Of a stretch of DNA of 64,000 bases, positions 39,136 to 48,785 are shown piece after piece. Made by a program: the position numbers and the translations under genes. The DNA lies in assembly GCF_004302915.1 (NCBI RefSeq), contig NZ_QQBI01000001.1, positions 278,267-342,266 on the forward strand. The letters run 5' to 3'. Each line of letters opens with the position of its first letter. The first letter of the stretch is position 1. This stretch comes from Komagataeibacter xylinus (GTDB lineage Bacteria; Pseudomonadota; Alphaproteobacteria; Acetobacterales; Acetobacteraceae). The notes below the pieces were generated by a model. It saw only the letters and a list, made by a program, of their open reading frames with translations. It was not told the origin of the DNA and ran no database searches.

Positions 39136-40158
39136 ATGGCTGTTAAAGTCGCAATAAACGGTTTTGGCCGCATTGGTCGCCTCGTGCTGCGCGGCATCAT
39201 TGAAAGCGGGCGCACCGACGTGGTGCCGGTCGCGATCAATGACCTTGGCAGCGTGGCCGACAACGCGCACCTGCTGTCCTATGACAGCGTGCACGGGCGC
39301 TTCCCCGCCGATGTGAAGGTCGAGGGCAACCAGATCATCATCACGGCCAATGGCCGCACCTATGCCCCCATCACCGTCTCGGCCGAGGCCGACCCCACCA
39401 GGGTGCCCTTCAAGGGCGTGGACGTGGCGCTGGAATGCACCGGCCGCTTTACCGACAAGGAAAAGGCCGCCCAGCTCATTACGGCAGGTGCGCGCAAGGT
39501 GATCGTGTCCGCCCCGGCATCAGGCGTGGACGCCACCATCGTGTACGGCGTGAACCAGGACGTGCTGACGCCTGACATGACCGTCATCTCGAACGCGTCA
39601 TGCACCACCAACTGCCTCGCCCCGGTGGCCAAGGTGCTGGATGACACGTTCGGCATCGAATGTGGCTACATGGTCACCATTCATTCCTATACCGGCGACC
39701 AGCGCACGGTGGACACGCTGCACAAGGACCTGCGCCGCGCACGTGGCGCCGCGCTGAACATGATCCCGACCTCGACCGGGGCCGCGCGCGCCGTGGGGCT
39801 GGTGCTGCCGCACCTCAAGGGCAGGCTCGATGGCACCGCCATCCGCGTGCCGACCCCCAACGTGTCGCTCGTCTCGCTCGACTTCGTGCCCAAAAAGGCC
39901 CCGGCCTCCGTCGAGGAAGTGAATGCAGCGCTGCTGAAAGCCTCCGAGTCGGGCCCGCTCAAGGGCATCCTTGCCTACAACACCGCGCCGCTGGTCAGCA
40001 CCGACTTCAACCACTCGCCCGCCTCCTCCACCTTCGATGCCACCCAGACGGCGGTGATCGATGGCGGCAAGCTGGTGCGCATCTGCAGCTGGTACGACAA
40101 TGAGTGGGGCTTCTCCAACCGCATGGCCGACACGGCTGCCGTATTCGGGGCACTGTAA
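39136..40158 (+). CDS. gap: Type I glyceraldehyde-3-phosphate dehydrogenase
   Basis: NAD+-dependent (possibly also NADP+) oxidation of glyceraldehyde 3-phosphate to 1,3-bisphosphoglycerate. It is 340 aa. Rossmann start [16 protein letters not shown]; catalytic Cys in [45 protein letters not shown] at the end. ATG 39136 follows GGAG. It lies between the transketolase-like gene and pgk; the stop overlaps the pgk ATG by one base. Confidence 0.97.
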   Translation: MAVKVAINGFGRIGRLVLRGIIESGRTDVVPVAINDLGSVADNAHLLSYDSVHGRFPADVKVEGNQIIITANGRTYAPITVSAEADPTRVPFKGVDVALECTGRFTDKEKAAQLITAGARKVIVSAPASGVDATIVYGVNQDVLTPDMTVISNASCTTNCLAPVAKVLDDTFGIECGYMVTIHSYTGDQRTVDTLHKDLRRARGAALNMIPTSTGAARAVGLVLPHLKGRLDGTAIRVPTPNVSLVSLDFVPKKAPASVEEVNAALLKASESGPLKGILAYNTAPLVSTDFNHSPASSTFDATQTAVIDGGKLVRICSWYDNEWGFSNRMADTAAVFGAL

Positions 40159-41381
40159 TGGGCGCGGCAAGCTTCAAGACGCTGGATGACCTTGATGCCA
40201 CGGGCAAGAAGGTTCTCCTGCGCGCTGATCTGAACGTGCCGGTGCGCAACGCCCAGATCACGGACGCCACGCGCATCCTGCGCCTGCTGCCCACCATTCA
40301 GGAACTGGCCCAGAAGGGGGCGAAGGTGATTGTTGTCAGTCACTTCGACCGCCCCAAGGGCAAACCGGTGCCTGAAATGTCGCTTGGCCCCATTGCCGAT
40401 GCGCTGGGCGATGCGCTGGGCCGGCCGGTCACCTTTGTCGATGACTGCACCGGCCCCAAGGTGCAGCAGGCCGTGGACGCCATGCAGGATGGCGACGTGG
40501 TGGTGCTGGAAAACACCCGCTTCTACCCCGGCGAGGAACAGAACGACCCGGCGCTGGCCAAGGAATTCGCAGCATTGGCCGACTATTACGTCAATGATGC
40601 GTTCTCCGCCGCCCACCGCGCCCATGCCTCGACCGAGGGCGTGGCCCGGCTGCTGCCCTCCTTTGCAGGCCGCCTCATGGAGACGGAACTCAACGCGCTC
40701 AACATAGCGCTTGAAAACCCCGCCCGCCCGGTGGGCGCCATCGTGGGCGGGGCCAAGATCTCGACCAAGCTCGACCTGATCGGCAACCTGCTTGAAAAGG
40801 TGGACATGCTGATCATTGGCGGCGCCATGGCCAACACCTTCCTTGCAGCACAGGGCGTGGATGTGGGCCGCTCGCTGCAGGAGGCCGAGATGCACGACAC
40901 CGCGCGTACCATCATGGCCAAGGCGAAGGAAAAGAACTGCGAGATCATCCTGCCGGTTGATGTCGTGACCGCGACCGACTTCAGGGCGGGCGTGCCCACG
41001 CGCACGGTGCCGGTCAATGCCATTCCGGCTGATGCCATGGCGCTCGACGTGGGGCCGGAAACGGTCAGGCTGATCAATGAAAAGCTCACCACGCTGAAAA
41101 CGCTGGTCTGGAACGGCCCGCTTGGCGCGTTCGAGGTCTTGCCGTTCGATACGGCTACCAATGAAGTCGCGCGCGAGGTGGGCCGCCTGACCGATGCGGG
41201 CGCGCTCAAGAGCATTGCAGGTGGTGGCGATACGGTCTCCGCCCTGCGCCATGCGGGGGTGGAGAAGCATATCTCCTACATCTCGAGTGCGGGGGGCGCC
41301 TTCCTTGAATGGCTGGAAGGCAAGACGCTGCCCGGCATCATGGCGCTTGAGGCCGTGTTTGAACGGGCCATGCCCATCTGA
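40158..41381 (+). CDS. pgk: Phosphoglycerate kinase
   Basis: Transfers phosphate from 1,3-bisphosphoglycerate to ADP. It is 407 aa. N-terminal [20 protein letters not shown], substrate [18 protein letters not shown], and C-terminal nucleotide site with [17 protein letters not shown] and [14 protein letters not shown] 40158 overlaps the gap stop (TAATG). A rho-independent terminator follows at 41405. Standard partner of gap. Confidence 0.97.
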   Translation: MGAASFKTLDDLDATGKKVLLRADLNVPVRNAQITDATRILRLLPTIQELAQKGAKVIVVSHFDRPKGKPVPEMSLGPIADALGDALGRPVTFVDDCTGPKVQQAVDAMQDGDVVVLENTRFYPGEEQNDPALAKEFAALADYYVNDAFSAAHRAHASTEGVARLLPSFAGRLMETELNALNIALENPARPVGAIVGGAKISTKLDLIGNLLEKVDMLIIGGAMANTFLAAQGVDVGRSLQEAEMHDTARTIMAKAKEKNCEIILPVDVVTATDFRAGVPTRTVPVNAIPADAMALDVGPETVRLINEKLTTLKTLVWNGPLGAFEVLPFDTATNEVAREVGRLTDAGALKSIAGGGDTVSALRHAGVEKHISYISSAGGAFLEWLEGKTLPGIMALEAVFERAMPI

Positions 41382-41404
41382 GCAGCCACGCCGTTACGTG
41401 AAGG

Positions 41405-41434
41405 AAGGGACCATCGTGAGGTGGTCCCTTTTTT
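41405..41434 (+). terminator. Rho-independent terminator of the gap-pgk operon
   Basis: AAGGGACCA (41405-41413) pairs with TGGTCCCTT (41422-41430), followed by further T to 41434. It is 23 bp after the pgk stop. Confidence 0.85.
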
Positions 41435-41459
41435 CATGAACAATACTTTGAAATGACAG

Positions 41460-41506
41460 AAGTTTTGGTGAAGCTTTTTAAAAAAACGGCAGCACCCGAA
41501 AACTTC
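41460..41506. repeat. Nested palindromic intergenic repeat, copy 6 (internally deleted)
   Basis: AAGTTTTGGTGAAGCTTTTT then AAAAAACGGCAGCACCCGAA and AACTT. The outer arms of the family are present but the inner half of both hairpins is missing, as if a deletion joined them. It lies between convergent pgk and the small secreted protein gene. Confidence 0.65.
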
Positions 41507-41517
41507 TCTTTTTGCCC

Positions 41518-41889
41518 CTAGCGGTTGTAGGGGTTGGTATCCACCCGCACGGCCTTGCCGGTGCGGTCGTAATACAGCACGGCGGTGCCGCGTTTTTCGG
41601 CATAGCCATCCGGCTCGCCGGTGGGCGTCCAGAACAGCAGGCGGTTCACGTCCGGCTGTTCCTTGACCCTGTCGCCCTTGGGGATGAAGCGGTACTGGCT
41701 GTAATCCATGTGCAGGGTGGGCAGCGGCGGCTTTTTGGAAAGCTGATGCATGGTGGCATGGCGCTGCGAGGCCTCGCCGGGGTCTTCATTGCCTGCATCG
41801 GCATGGCCGCCTTCCGCCATGGCCACACCCGGCGCGACAGCAGCGCCCAGCCACGCAGCAAGGACCAAATGCCGTAACCTGATAGACAT
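41518..41889 (-). CDS. Small secreted protein, unknown function
   Basis: 123 aa from ATG 41889, with a signal peptide (RLRHLVLAAWLGAAVAPGVAMA, likely cut before EGGHADAG). The mature part contains LPTLHMDYSQYRFIPKGDR and GTAVLYYDRTGKAVRVDTNP; it looks folded but I recognise no family. The gene follows the barrel protein gene by about 90 bp on the same strand, so the two probably work together. The ORF extends upstream to 41970 without a better start. Confidence 0.65.
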   Translation of the reverse strand: MSIRLRHLVLAAWLGAAVAPGVAMAEGGHADAGNEDPGEASQRHATMHQLSKKPPLPTLHMDYSQYRFIPKGDRVKEQPDVNRLLFWTPTGEPDGYAEKRGTAVLYYDRTGKAVRVDTNPYNR

Positions 41890-41977
41890 GAGCGCAGGCC
41901 TTTCCGTTCTTCCCGATTGCGGGGCCACCATCCCCCTTTTCCCGGCCTGACGCAATATCCGCCGTGGCACGCCTGCC

Positions 41978-43864
41978 TTACTGGAAAGGCAGGTAGCGGA
42001 AATCGAAGAAGATCTCGCTCAGGCTGGTCGTGGGCGCGCCGCCCATGCCCCCCCATGTATGCACCCGCGAATAGGCCAGCTGCGTGCCCGCCTGCACCGT
42101 GCCGTACTGGCCGTGGATGAAGCGGTACCATGCCCCGATGGTGAACTCCTCCACCGAGCGGATATTGGCGGTGCAGCCGCCAAGGGCTGCGGAGTTGAGG
42201 TCGGAGCCTTCGGTCATGCAGCCCGTGTTGTCGGCGTTGGGATTGCCATAGCCATAGCTGCCGCCATCTTCATCAAAATAGCTGCGGCCCGAGCGCTGCA
42301 TGCCGAAATAGCCGTACACGTCGATCACCTTGTTGGGATGCGCGATCACGCCTGCCGTGGTCTGGGCGCTTGACAGCAGGGCGGGCGCGCCATTGGCGCG
42401 CAGCGTGGCGTCAGGCAGCAGCACCGAGCCGTAGCGGCCAATGCCCTTGCCCGCCAGGCCCGCCAGCCGCACTTCCAGCCGGTGGGGTATGACCGGCAGG
42501 ATCATCGAGCCACCCGCCCCCCAGGCGATGGCGGTATGGTTCTCGCCCACCCCGTTGATGACCGAGCGGTCATGCGGGAAGTGGACCACGCCCTCGACCT
42601 CGTAATGGCCCCATGAGGGGTCCCATGCCAGCTTGCCGATGACGTCGGGCGCGATCTCGTTGGAATAGTTGGTGGTGGCGCTGCTCAGCCCCACGCCGTT
42701 CGAGCCGAGCTTGGCGTAGCCGCCATTGGCCAGGCTGTATTCCCCGTTGTCGCCTGCGGCACTGAAGCCGGTGGTGTCATAGATGGTGGCCGGGTTCTCG
42801 ATCGACAGGCCCGCCCACAGGCGGTGCTTGAAGAAATCCTTGACCAGCCGCACCTGCCACTGCCGCGACCAGGTCTGGCCCGCGAGGATGGAGGATTCAA
42901 TCGTTTCGGGCAGGCTTTCTTGGCGGGGCACGATGCCCACGCGGTCGGGCGTGAGCATGGTCCAGGCCTGGCCGATGAGGAAATGCGTGTTCGCGCGTGA
43001 ATCATCCAGCGTCAGGTAAGCCTGCCGCAGCCGGGGCACGTAGGAATTGCTTTCATACGGGTTGGTGGTCTCGGCACTCGCGCCAAAATCGGTTTCCACA
43101 AAGCCCGCCACGGTCAGGTGCGGGTTGAGCTGCCCGCGCGCCATGAGCGAGAAGCGCGAATACCGCGCATCGCCATTGAAGTTGGTGGTGTGGTAATTCG
43201 AGCTGTCGCGGAAGGGAATGGCATTCCAGTAGTTGAAGATGCCCGATGACACCTGACGGTTCTCGACCAGCGCCGCCGCATCGAAGAAGCCACCCAGAAT
43301 GATCGCCACCGGGCCAAGGTGGAACACCTTGCTGCCCAGCGCACCCGCCGACTGCGCGCCCACCGTCTCGCGGTTGTGGGGGCCGACATTGTTGTTGGCC
43401 ATGTGCGAGATCAGGTCTTCCTCGCGGTGCGCCACCACGGATTCAACCGTGGGCTGGTCACCAAGGGCCGATGTGGGGTCGGAATAGCCACCGATATGGG
43501 GGCGGCCCACCGGCTCGCCTGTCGCCGCCTGCTGCGTTGCATGGCCTTCCACCGGCACCCAGCCGCCGCGCACATGCCCGCCCGAGCCCGTGACCTCAAG
43601 CGGGTGGCCCGCGCCGCCGCCACCTGCCGCCGACGTGCCGCCGATGCGGGCGCGGTGCTGGGCGATCTGCTGGTGCATGGCGGCGAGTTCGTTCTGCAGG
43701 GCCTGCTGCTGCTGCTGCAGGTGGGCCATCTGGCGCTCCATGATATCCAGCGATTCGGGATCCTCATCGCCCCATGCAGCAGCCATGGGCACCAGAACGG
43801 AACACAGCATGAGCAGGCTGGCCAGACGGCCGGCGGGCTTGCCGGAGAGGAACGGAATCTGCAT
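41978..43864 (-). CDS. Outer-membrane beta-barrel protein with N-terminal coiled coil (DcaP-like)
   Basis: 628 aa. Signal peptide (GRLASLLMLCSVLVPMAAAWG), then a heptad-rich region LDIMERQMAHLQQQQQALQN about 39-75, a Gly/Pro linker and a C-terminal barrel with alternating aromatic strands (FVETDFGASAE, RQAYLTLDDSRANTHFLIGQ). It ends FFDFRYLPFQ, an aromatic-rich final strand. This layout (coiled coil plus barrel) resembles DcaP-type trimeric channels, but the match is by pattern only. The substrate is unknown. The small secreted protein gene follows. Confidence 0.68.
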   Translation of the reverse strand: MQIPFLSGKPAGRLASLLMLCSVLVPMAAAWGDEDPESLDIMERQMAHLQQQQQALQNELAAMHQQIAQHRARIGGTSAAGGGGAGHPLEVTGSGGHVRGGWVPVEGHATQQAATGEPVGRPHIGGYSDPTSALGDQPTVESVVAHREEDLISHMANNNVGPHNRETVGAQSAGALGSKVFHLGPVAIILGGFFDAAALVENRQVSSGIFNYWNAIPFRDSSNYHTTNFNGDARYSRFSLMARGQLNPHLTVAGFVETDFGASAETTNPYESNSYVPRLRQAYLTLDDSRANTHFLIGQAWTMLTPDRVGIVPRQESLPETIESSILAGQTWSRQWQVRLVKDFFKHRLWAGLSIENPATIYDTTGFSAAGDNGEYSLANGGYAKLGSNGVGLSSATTNYSNEIAPDVIGKLAWDPSWGHYEVEGVVHFPHDRSVINGVGENHTAIAWGAGGSMILPVIPHRLEVRLAGLAGKGIGRYGSVLLPDATLRANGAPALLSSAQTTAGVIAHPNKVIDVYGYFGMQRSGRSYFDEDGGSYGYGNPNADNTGCMTEGSDLNSAALGGCTANIRSVEEFTIGAWYRFIHGQYGTVQAGTQLAYSRVHTWGGMGGAPTTSLSEIFFDFRYLPFQ

Positions 43865-44026
43865 GTATCGCCAGGAGGCCCCATAACAGGTTTAAGACAG
43901 GATGTGACAAAACATGTCCGGCAGGCCGGGTAAATGATAATTTGTTTTAATAAGTCGCGATCCGCCGCACCGTGCTGTTTGCGCCACGCGCATCATGGCG
44001 GAATATGGCCGCCCTGGCAGCCAATG

Positions 44027-44671
44027 TTACAAAATGTCAGGGCGGCGGGCCGTCAGCGCCATGACCGCATCCTTCCAGAACATGTCTTCTGGCGCGGGGG
44101 TCACGCTGCCGGTATCTACCGGGCCGAAACCCGCGCGCTGCAACAGCACGCCGAGCATGCGCCCGCGATCAGCAGGTTCGAGCGCCTGCCACAGCGCCGT
44201 GGCCTTCTGCGGTATGAAGCGCTCGCCATAAGTCATGATGATCAGGCCTCCGGGCTGTAGCACGCGGGCCACCTCGCGCAGCACCTGCACCGGCTGGCGC
44301 AGGTAGGGCACCACGTCGCACAGCAGTGCGGCATCCATGCTTTCATCGGCAAGCGGCAGGTCGGGGGTTTCGTTGATGTCCTCCACCACGCGGTCGGTCA
44401 GGCGGGGGTTGGCATCAAGCGCCTGCGCGTTGACGCCGATGCCGATCACGCTGTCGAATTCCATGTCGGGCGGCAGGTGGCTGTCGGGGCCTGCCATCAG
44501 GTCGAGGATGTTGCCATCCTCGGGCAGGAGCGTGCGATAGAGCGCGGTGATGGCCGTCTGCGCGCCCTGGTCAAGCTGGGGGCCGGTGGGCCTGCGCGAA
44601 TAGAACAGCGTATCGGACTCAGGAGAGGCGACGGTGAAGGAATGCGGGTGAAACCCGTGCAGGTCGTTCAT
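44027..44671 (-). CDS. Class I SAM-dependent methyltransferase
   Basis: 214 aa. The SAM motif I is ILDLMAGPDSHLP, an unusual DLMAG variant also seen in a family of short methyltransferase-like proteins; the Methyltransf_11 region has DESMDAALLCDVVPYLRQP and VLQPGGLIIMTYGERF. The substrate is unknown. Divergent from the glyoxalase-type gene. Confidence 0.8.
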   Translation of the reverse strand: MNDLHGFHPHSFTVASPESDTLFYSRRPTGPQLDQGAQTAITALYRTLLPEDGNILDLMAGPDSHLPPDMEFDSVIGIGVNAQALDANPRLTDRVVEDINETPDLPLADESMDAALLCDVVPYLRQPVQVLREVARVLQPGGLIIMTYGERFIPQKATALWQALEPADRGRMLGVLLQRAGFGPVDTGSVTPAPEDMFWKDAVMALTARRPDIL

Positions 44672-44757
44672 GAATGTGCCAGACAGTGCAGGTGTAACAA
44701 TGCGATACGGGGTGGGCGTATCACGCCCCGTGCCGTGGAGAACAGGAGAAAAGCCGA

Positions 44758-45159
44758 ATGGCCCGCATGATCCATTCCATGATCCGCGTACTTGATGAAG
44801 CCGCGAGCCTTGCCTTCTATGAAACCGCCTTCGGCCTGAAAGTGGCCGACCGGCTTGTTTTTGATAGCTTCAGCCTCATCTACCTGTCGAATGACGAACA
44901 GACCTTCGAGCTGGAACTGACCGTAAACCACGGCCGCACAAAGCCTTATGACCTGGGCGATGGCTACGGGCACCTTGCCGTATCGGTGGCCGATGTCGAT
45001 GCCGAGCATGCCCGGCTGACCAAGGCGGGCCTTGCGCCGCTGGCAGTGAAGGACATGTCGTGTGGCGAGCGCTTCGTGGGAAGGTTCTTCTTCATAACCG
45101 ACCCCGATGGCTACAGGATTGAAGTGCTGCAGCGCGGAAAGCCGGGGCGTTTTATCTGA
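44758..45159 (+). CDS. gloA: VOC family protein, lactoylglutathione lyase (glyoxalase I)-like
   Basis: 133 aa, single glyoxalase module with paired beta-alpha-beta-beta-beta units. Metal-ligand candidates are H6 (MARMIHSMIRV), the Glu of FELELTVNHG, the His of GYGHLAVSV and the Glu of YRIEVLQR. This is the GloA pattern, converting the methylglyoxal-glutathione hemithioacetal to lactoylglutathione. AGGAG precedes the ATG. It lies about 70 bp before dapF. Confidence 0.85.
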   Translation: MARMIHSMIRVLDEAASLAFYETAFGLKVADRLVFDSFSLIYLSNDEQTFELELTVNHGRTKPYDLGDGYGHLAVSVADVDAEHARLTKAGLAPLAVKDMSCGERFVGRFFFITDPDGYRIEVLQRGKPGRFI

Positions 45160-45232
45160 TCGGGCTTGCAAGCAGGCGCGGGCGGTGCCATCCCGCTCGC
45201 ATAAAGGGGTGGCGAACCGCTATACAGGACGG

Positions 45233-46057
45233 ATGATGACCGGTTTTTTGAAAATGCACGGGCTGGGCAATGATTTTGTGGTGGTCGATGAGCGTACGCA
45301 GCGCCATGACCTCACGCCTGCCCGCATTGCCGCCCTGTCCGACCGGCATACCGGCATCGGCTGCGACCAGTTTGTCATCCTGCGCCCGGCCTGTGCCGAG
45401 GGTGCTGATGTGTTCGTGCGCTTTTTCAACGCCGATGGCTCGGAATCCGGTGCCTGTGGCAATGCCTCGCGCTGTGTTGCCGACCTTGTGGCGCGTGAAA
45501 GCGGGCGCACCAGCATCGGCCTGCAGACCCGCGCGGGCGTGCTGCCCGCCAGCATCGTGCGCCCCGGCATGGTCACGGTGGATATGGGCGTGCCCGCACA
45601 GGGCTGGGAAGATGTGCCACTGGCCCAGGCCACGGACACGCTGCACCTGCCCATTGCGGGCGACCCGGCGGCGGTGTCGATGGGCAACCCGCATGCCACC
45701 TTCTTCCTGCCTACGCCCGATGCGATGGACCCGTGTACAGCAGGCCCGGAACTCGAGCATCACCCGCTCTTTCCCCAGCGCGCCAATATCGGCTTTGCCC
45801 ATGTCACCGCGCCGGACGCCATGCGCCTGCGCGTGTGGGAGCGTGGCAGCGGGCTGACGCGCGCCTGCGGCTCGGGCGCGTGCGCCGCCGTGGTCAACGC
45901 CATACGGCGCGGGCTGGTGGAGCGTAGTTGCACGGTGGCGATGGATGGTGGCGAACTGCGCATTACGTGGCGCGAGGCGGACGGCCATGTGCTCATGACT
46001 GGCCCTGCCGTGACCAGCTTTACGGGCCACTTCAACCCTGAAGACTACCCACGATGA
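45233..46057 (+). CDS. dapF: Diaminopimelate epimerase
   Basis: Cofactor-free epimerase making meso-diaminopimelate for lysine and peptidoglycan. It is 274 aa (or 273 from ATG 45236). FLKMHGLGNDFVVVDERT start, first catalytic Cys in GNASRCVADL within ESGACGNASRC, second in GLTRACGSGACAAV. The stop overlaps the mtaB ATG (46054-46057), so they are coupled. Confidence 0.96.
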   Translation: MMTGFLKMHGLGNDFVVVDERTQRHDLTPARIAALSDRHTGIGCDQFVILRPACAEGADVFVRFFNADGSESGACGNASRCVADLVARESGRTSIGLQTRAGVLPASIVRPGMVTVDMGVPAQGWEDVPLAQATDTLHLPIAGDPAAVSMGNPHATFFLPTPDAMDPCTAGPELEHHPLFPQRANIGFAHVTAPDAMRLRVWERGSGLTRACGSGACAAVVNAIRRGLVERSCTVAMDGGELRITWREADGHVLMTGPAVTSFTGHFNPEDYPR

Positions 46058-47301
46058 AAAAGCCCGAAATCCTCACCTTCGGCTGCCGCCTCAACACTTA
46101 TGAGAGCGAGGTGATGCGCAACCACGCAGCAGGCCTGGACAATGTGGTGATCGTGAACACCTGCGCGGTCACGGGCGAGGCCGAGCGCCAGGCCCGGCAG
46201 GCCGTGCGCCGCGCCCACCGCGAGCGCCCCGATGCCCGCATCGTGGTGACCGGCTGCGCCGCCCAGATCGACCCCGCGCGCTGGGCCGCCCTGCCCGGCG
46301 TGACCCGCGTGCTGGGCAACCGCGAGAAGCTGGAGGCGGCAAGCTGGAGCGAGATGGCGCTGGGCGAAGGCCATGCCGTGTCCGACATCATGGCGGCGCG
46401 TGAAACCGCGCCGCATCTGGTGACCGAATTCGCCGGCCGCACCCGCGCGTTTGTGGAGGTGCAGCAGGGCTGCGACCACCGCTGCACCTTCTGCATCATT
46501 CCCTTTGGCCGCGGCCCCTCGCGCTCGGTGCCGGTGGGGGCCGTGGTGGAGCAGGTGCGCGCCCTTGTGCGCTCGGGCTACCGCGAGGTGGTGCTGACGG
46601 GTGTGGATATTACCTCATGGGGGCACGACCTGCCGGGCAAGCCGCTTTTGGGGCAGTTGTGCCGCAGGCTGCTCGCCCTCGTGCCCGAACTCGAGCGGCT
46701 GCGCCTCTCCTCGGTCGATCCGGTTGAGATTGACGAGGATATCTGGACGCTGCTCGAAGGCGAGCCACGCTTCATGCCCTACCTGCACCTGTCACTGCAG
46801 GCGGGCAGCGACATCATCCTCAAGCGCATGAAGCGCCGGCACCTGACCGCCGATGCGGCCGCTGTCGTGGCGCGGGCGCGCGCGTTACGCCCCGATATCG
46901 GCATCGGGGCGGATATTATTGCAGGCTTCCCGACCGAGGATGACGCGCTGTTTGAACAGACACTCGAATTCGTGCGGACCAACGCCCTGCCCTACCTGCA
47001 CGTCTTTCCCTATAGTGAGCGCCCCGGCACGCCGGCGGCGCGCATGCCCGCCATTGCGGTGCCCGAGCGCAAGGCGCGCGCGGCACGGCTGCGCGCGGCA
47101 GGCGCACAGGCGGCACGCGCGTTTCATGAACGCCTGCGCGGGCGCACCCTGCGCGTGCTGATGGAAACCGACACGGCGGGCCATTCGGAAGAATTCGCGC
47201 CCGTGCGGCTGGTGGAAGGCGCCGTGTCGGGTGCGGGGCGGATCGAGACGGTGCGCCCGGTGGCGGTTGACGATAACGGACTGGTGGCGGAAATTCCCTG
47301 A
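46054..47301 (+). CDS. mtaB: tRNA t6A37 methylthiotransferase MtaB
   Basis: Radical-SAM enzyme that adds a methylthio group to t6A37 in tRNAs reading ANN codons. It is 415 aa. The UPF0004 domain starts LTFGCRLNTYESEVMR and has VIVNTCAVTGEAERQARQ; the radical-SAM cluster is CDHRCTFC in VQQGCDHRCTFCIIPFGRG. C-terminal TRAM-like region. Between coupled dapF and ftsY. Confidence 0.93.
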   Translation: MKKPEILTFGCRLNTYESEVMRNHAAGLDNVVIVNTCAVTGEAERQARQAVRRAHRERPDARIVVTGCAAQIDPARWAALPGVTRVLGNREKLEAASWSEMALGEGHAVSDIMAARETAPHLVTEFAGRTRAFVEVQQGCDHRCTFCIIPFGRGPSRSVPVGAVVEQVRALVRSGYREVVLTGVDITSWGHDLPGKPLLGQLCRRLLALVPELERLRLSSVDPVEIDEDIWTLLEGEPRFMPYLHLSLQAGSDIILKRMKRRHLTADAAAVVARARALRPDIGIGADIIAGFPTEDDALFEQTLEFVRTNALPYLHVFPYSERPGTPAARMPAIAVPERKARAARLRAAGAQAARAFHERLRGRTLRVLMETDTAGHSEEFAPVRLVEGAVSGAGRIETVRPVAVDDNGLVAEIP

Positions 47302-47302
47302 T

Positions 47303-48301
47303 ATGGCTCTTGGCTTCTTTTCACGTCTCAAGGCGGGGCTTTCACGCTCCACGCAGAAACTCAGCGGCGGGCTGACCGCCGTCTTTACCCGGCGCAAGCT
47401 TGATGACCAGGCGCTCGAGGACCTCGAAGACCTGCTGATCTCCGCCGATCTTGGGCCCAGCGTTGCGGGCAAGGTGATCGAGTCCTTCCGCCGTTCCAAA
47501 TTCGGCAAGGAAGTGACCGACGAGGAAGTGCGCTCTGCGCTGGCAGAGGAAATTGCCACCATCCTCCAGCCCGTCGCCATTCCGTTCGAGCCAGACCCGA
47601 AGCACAAGCCGCATGTGGTGCTGGTGGTGGGCGTGAACGGCACGGGCAAGACCACCACCATTGGCAAGATGGCCCGCTATTATGGCGAGCAGGGCAAGAA
47701 GGTGATGATGGTGGCGGGCGATACCTTCCGCGCTGCCGCCGTCGAGCAGTTGCAGGTGTGGGGCGAGCGCACCGGCGTGCCGGTGATTGCGGGCAAGCCC
47801 AATGCCGATGCGGCGGGGCTTGCGTTCGAGGCCCTCAAGCGCGCCACGGCGGAAGAGGCTGACCTGCTTCTGGTCGATACCGCGGGCCGCCTGCACAACA
47901 AGAGCGCACTGATGGAGGAACTGGCCAAGATCATCCGCGTCATGCGCAAGTTTGATGAAAGCGCGCCCCATTCCGTGCTGCTGGTGCTCGATGCCACCAC
48001 CGGGCAGAACGCGGTGGAGCAGGTGCGGGTGTTCAAGGAACTGGTCAACGTGACCGGGCTTGTGGTGACCAAGCTCGATGGCTCGGCGCGTGGCGGCATT
48101 GTGGTGGCGCTCGCCGATGCGTTCGGCCTGCCGGTGCATCTGGTGGGCGTGGGCGAACAGGCCGAGGATCTCCGCCCCTTCTCCGCCGAGGCATTCGCCA
48201 AGGGGCTGGTGGGTGATTCCATCAAGGTGGTTGAACGGGACGAGCCCCCCGCCACCGAAGCGGACGAGACGCCCGAAGCCGGTCAGCCGCCTGCACAGTA
48301 A
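47303..48301 (+). CDS. ftsY: Signal recognition particle receptor FtsY
   Basis: SRP receptor GTPase, 332 aa with a short A domain. NG domain: G1 GVNGTGKTTTIGK, DTFRAAAVEQL, G3 DTAGRLHNK, G4 TKLDGSARGG and GVGEQAEDLRPF. ATG 47303 starts 1 bp after the mtaB stop. An acidic tail ends the protein. A palindromic repeat follows. Confidence 0.96.
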   Translation: MALGFFSRLKAGLSRSTQKLSGGLTAVFTRRKLDDQALEDLEDLLISADLGPSVAGKVIESFRRSKFGKEVTDEEVRSALAEEIATILQPVAIPFEPDPKHKPHVVLVVGVNGTGKTTTIGKMARYYGEQGKKVMMVAGDTFRAAAVEQLQVWGERTGVPVIAGKPNADAAGLAFEALKRATAEEADLLLVDTAGRLHNKSALMEELAKIIRVMRKFDESAPHSVLLVLDATTGQNAVEQVRVFKELVNVTGLVVTKLDGSARGGIVVALADAFGLPVHLVGVGEQAEDLRPFSAEAFAKGLVGDSIKVVERDEPPATEADETPEAGQPPAQ

Positions 48302-48320
48302 TCCTGTGAGGATAAAAGAC

Positions 48321-48401
48321 AAAAGTTTCCCGGTGCCGCCTTTTTAAAAAAGGCGGCATTCTTTTGGGGTGTTTTGAAAAAAGCCCACCAGAAATTTCTT
48401 T
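48321..48401. repeat. Nested palindromic intergenic repeat, copy 7 (intact, inverted order)
   Basis: Arm AAAAGTTTCCCGGTGCC, GC hairpin GCCGCC-T5-A6-GGCGGC, a modified second hairpin (GGGGTGTTTTGAAAAAAGCC), then CCACCAGAAATTTCTTT. It begins 20 bp after the ftsY stop and probably ends that transcript. Confidence 0.75.
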
Positions 48402-48785
48402 ATCATTAAAACGCTTCGATATCTTTCCAGGTAAAAAATACATATATATATTTTCAAGGCCGCCTGCTGGCAGGATAATGTATCTTTTTTGGCTATTCTT
48501 CTTCTGAAAAATACTTTTATCAATCCCTGACGTGTTCATGGCCTGCTTTGCAGCACAGGCTTCTGCTGATTGCGACTTCAGGCATGTTTGATGGGCGGAA
48601 AGTTACCAGAAATATATATTCATGAACATTTGTTAATAATTTTATTTTAAATAGCGCGGATTTTACATCAATTCACGCTCACTTTATTAAATATGTGCAA
48701 AATATTACAAATTAATTAGATTTTATAATTTGAAGTCAATTATGAAAATAATGCAATTATCGGGAAATTCTGGAACGGATTCCTC
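48402..48785. promoter_or_regulatory. AT-rich leader upstream of the OprB-type porin gene
   Basis: About 380 bp without a credible ORF, AT-rich by eye at a level unlike anything else in the window (for example TACATATATATATTTTC near 48433 and TTTGTTAATAATTTTATTTT near 48632). It must hold the porin promoter and could bind nucleoid proteins or have come in by transfer. No single promoter can be assigned by eye. Confidence 0.45.

Noticed and set aside
44714-44728. GGGCGT-ATC-ACGCCC palindrome between the methyltransferase and gloA starts
   Set aside because: Short, and lies in a divergent promoter gap where chance GC palindromes are common; no T-run.
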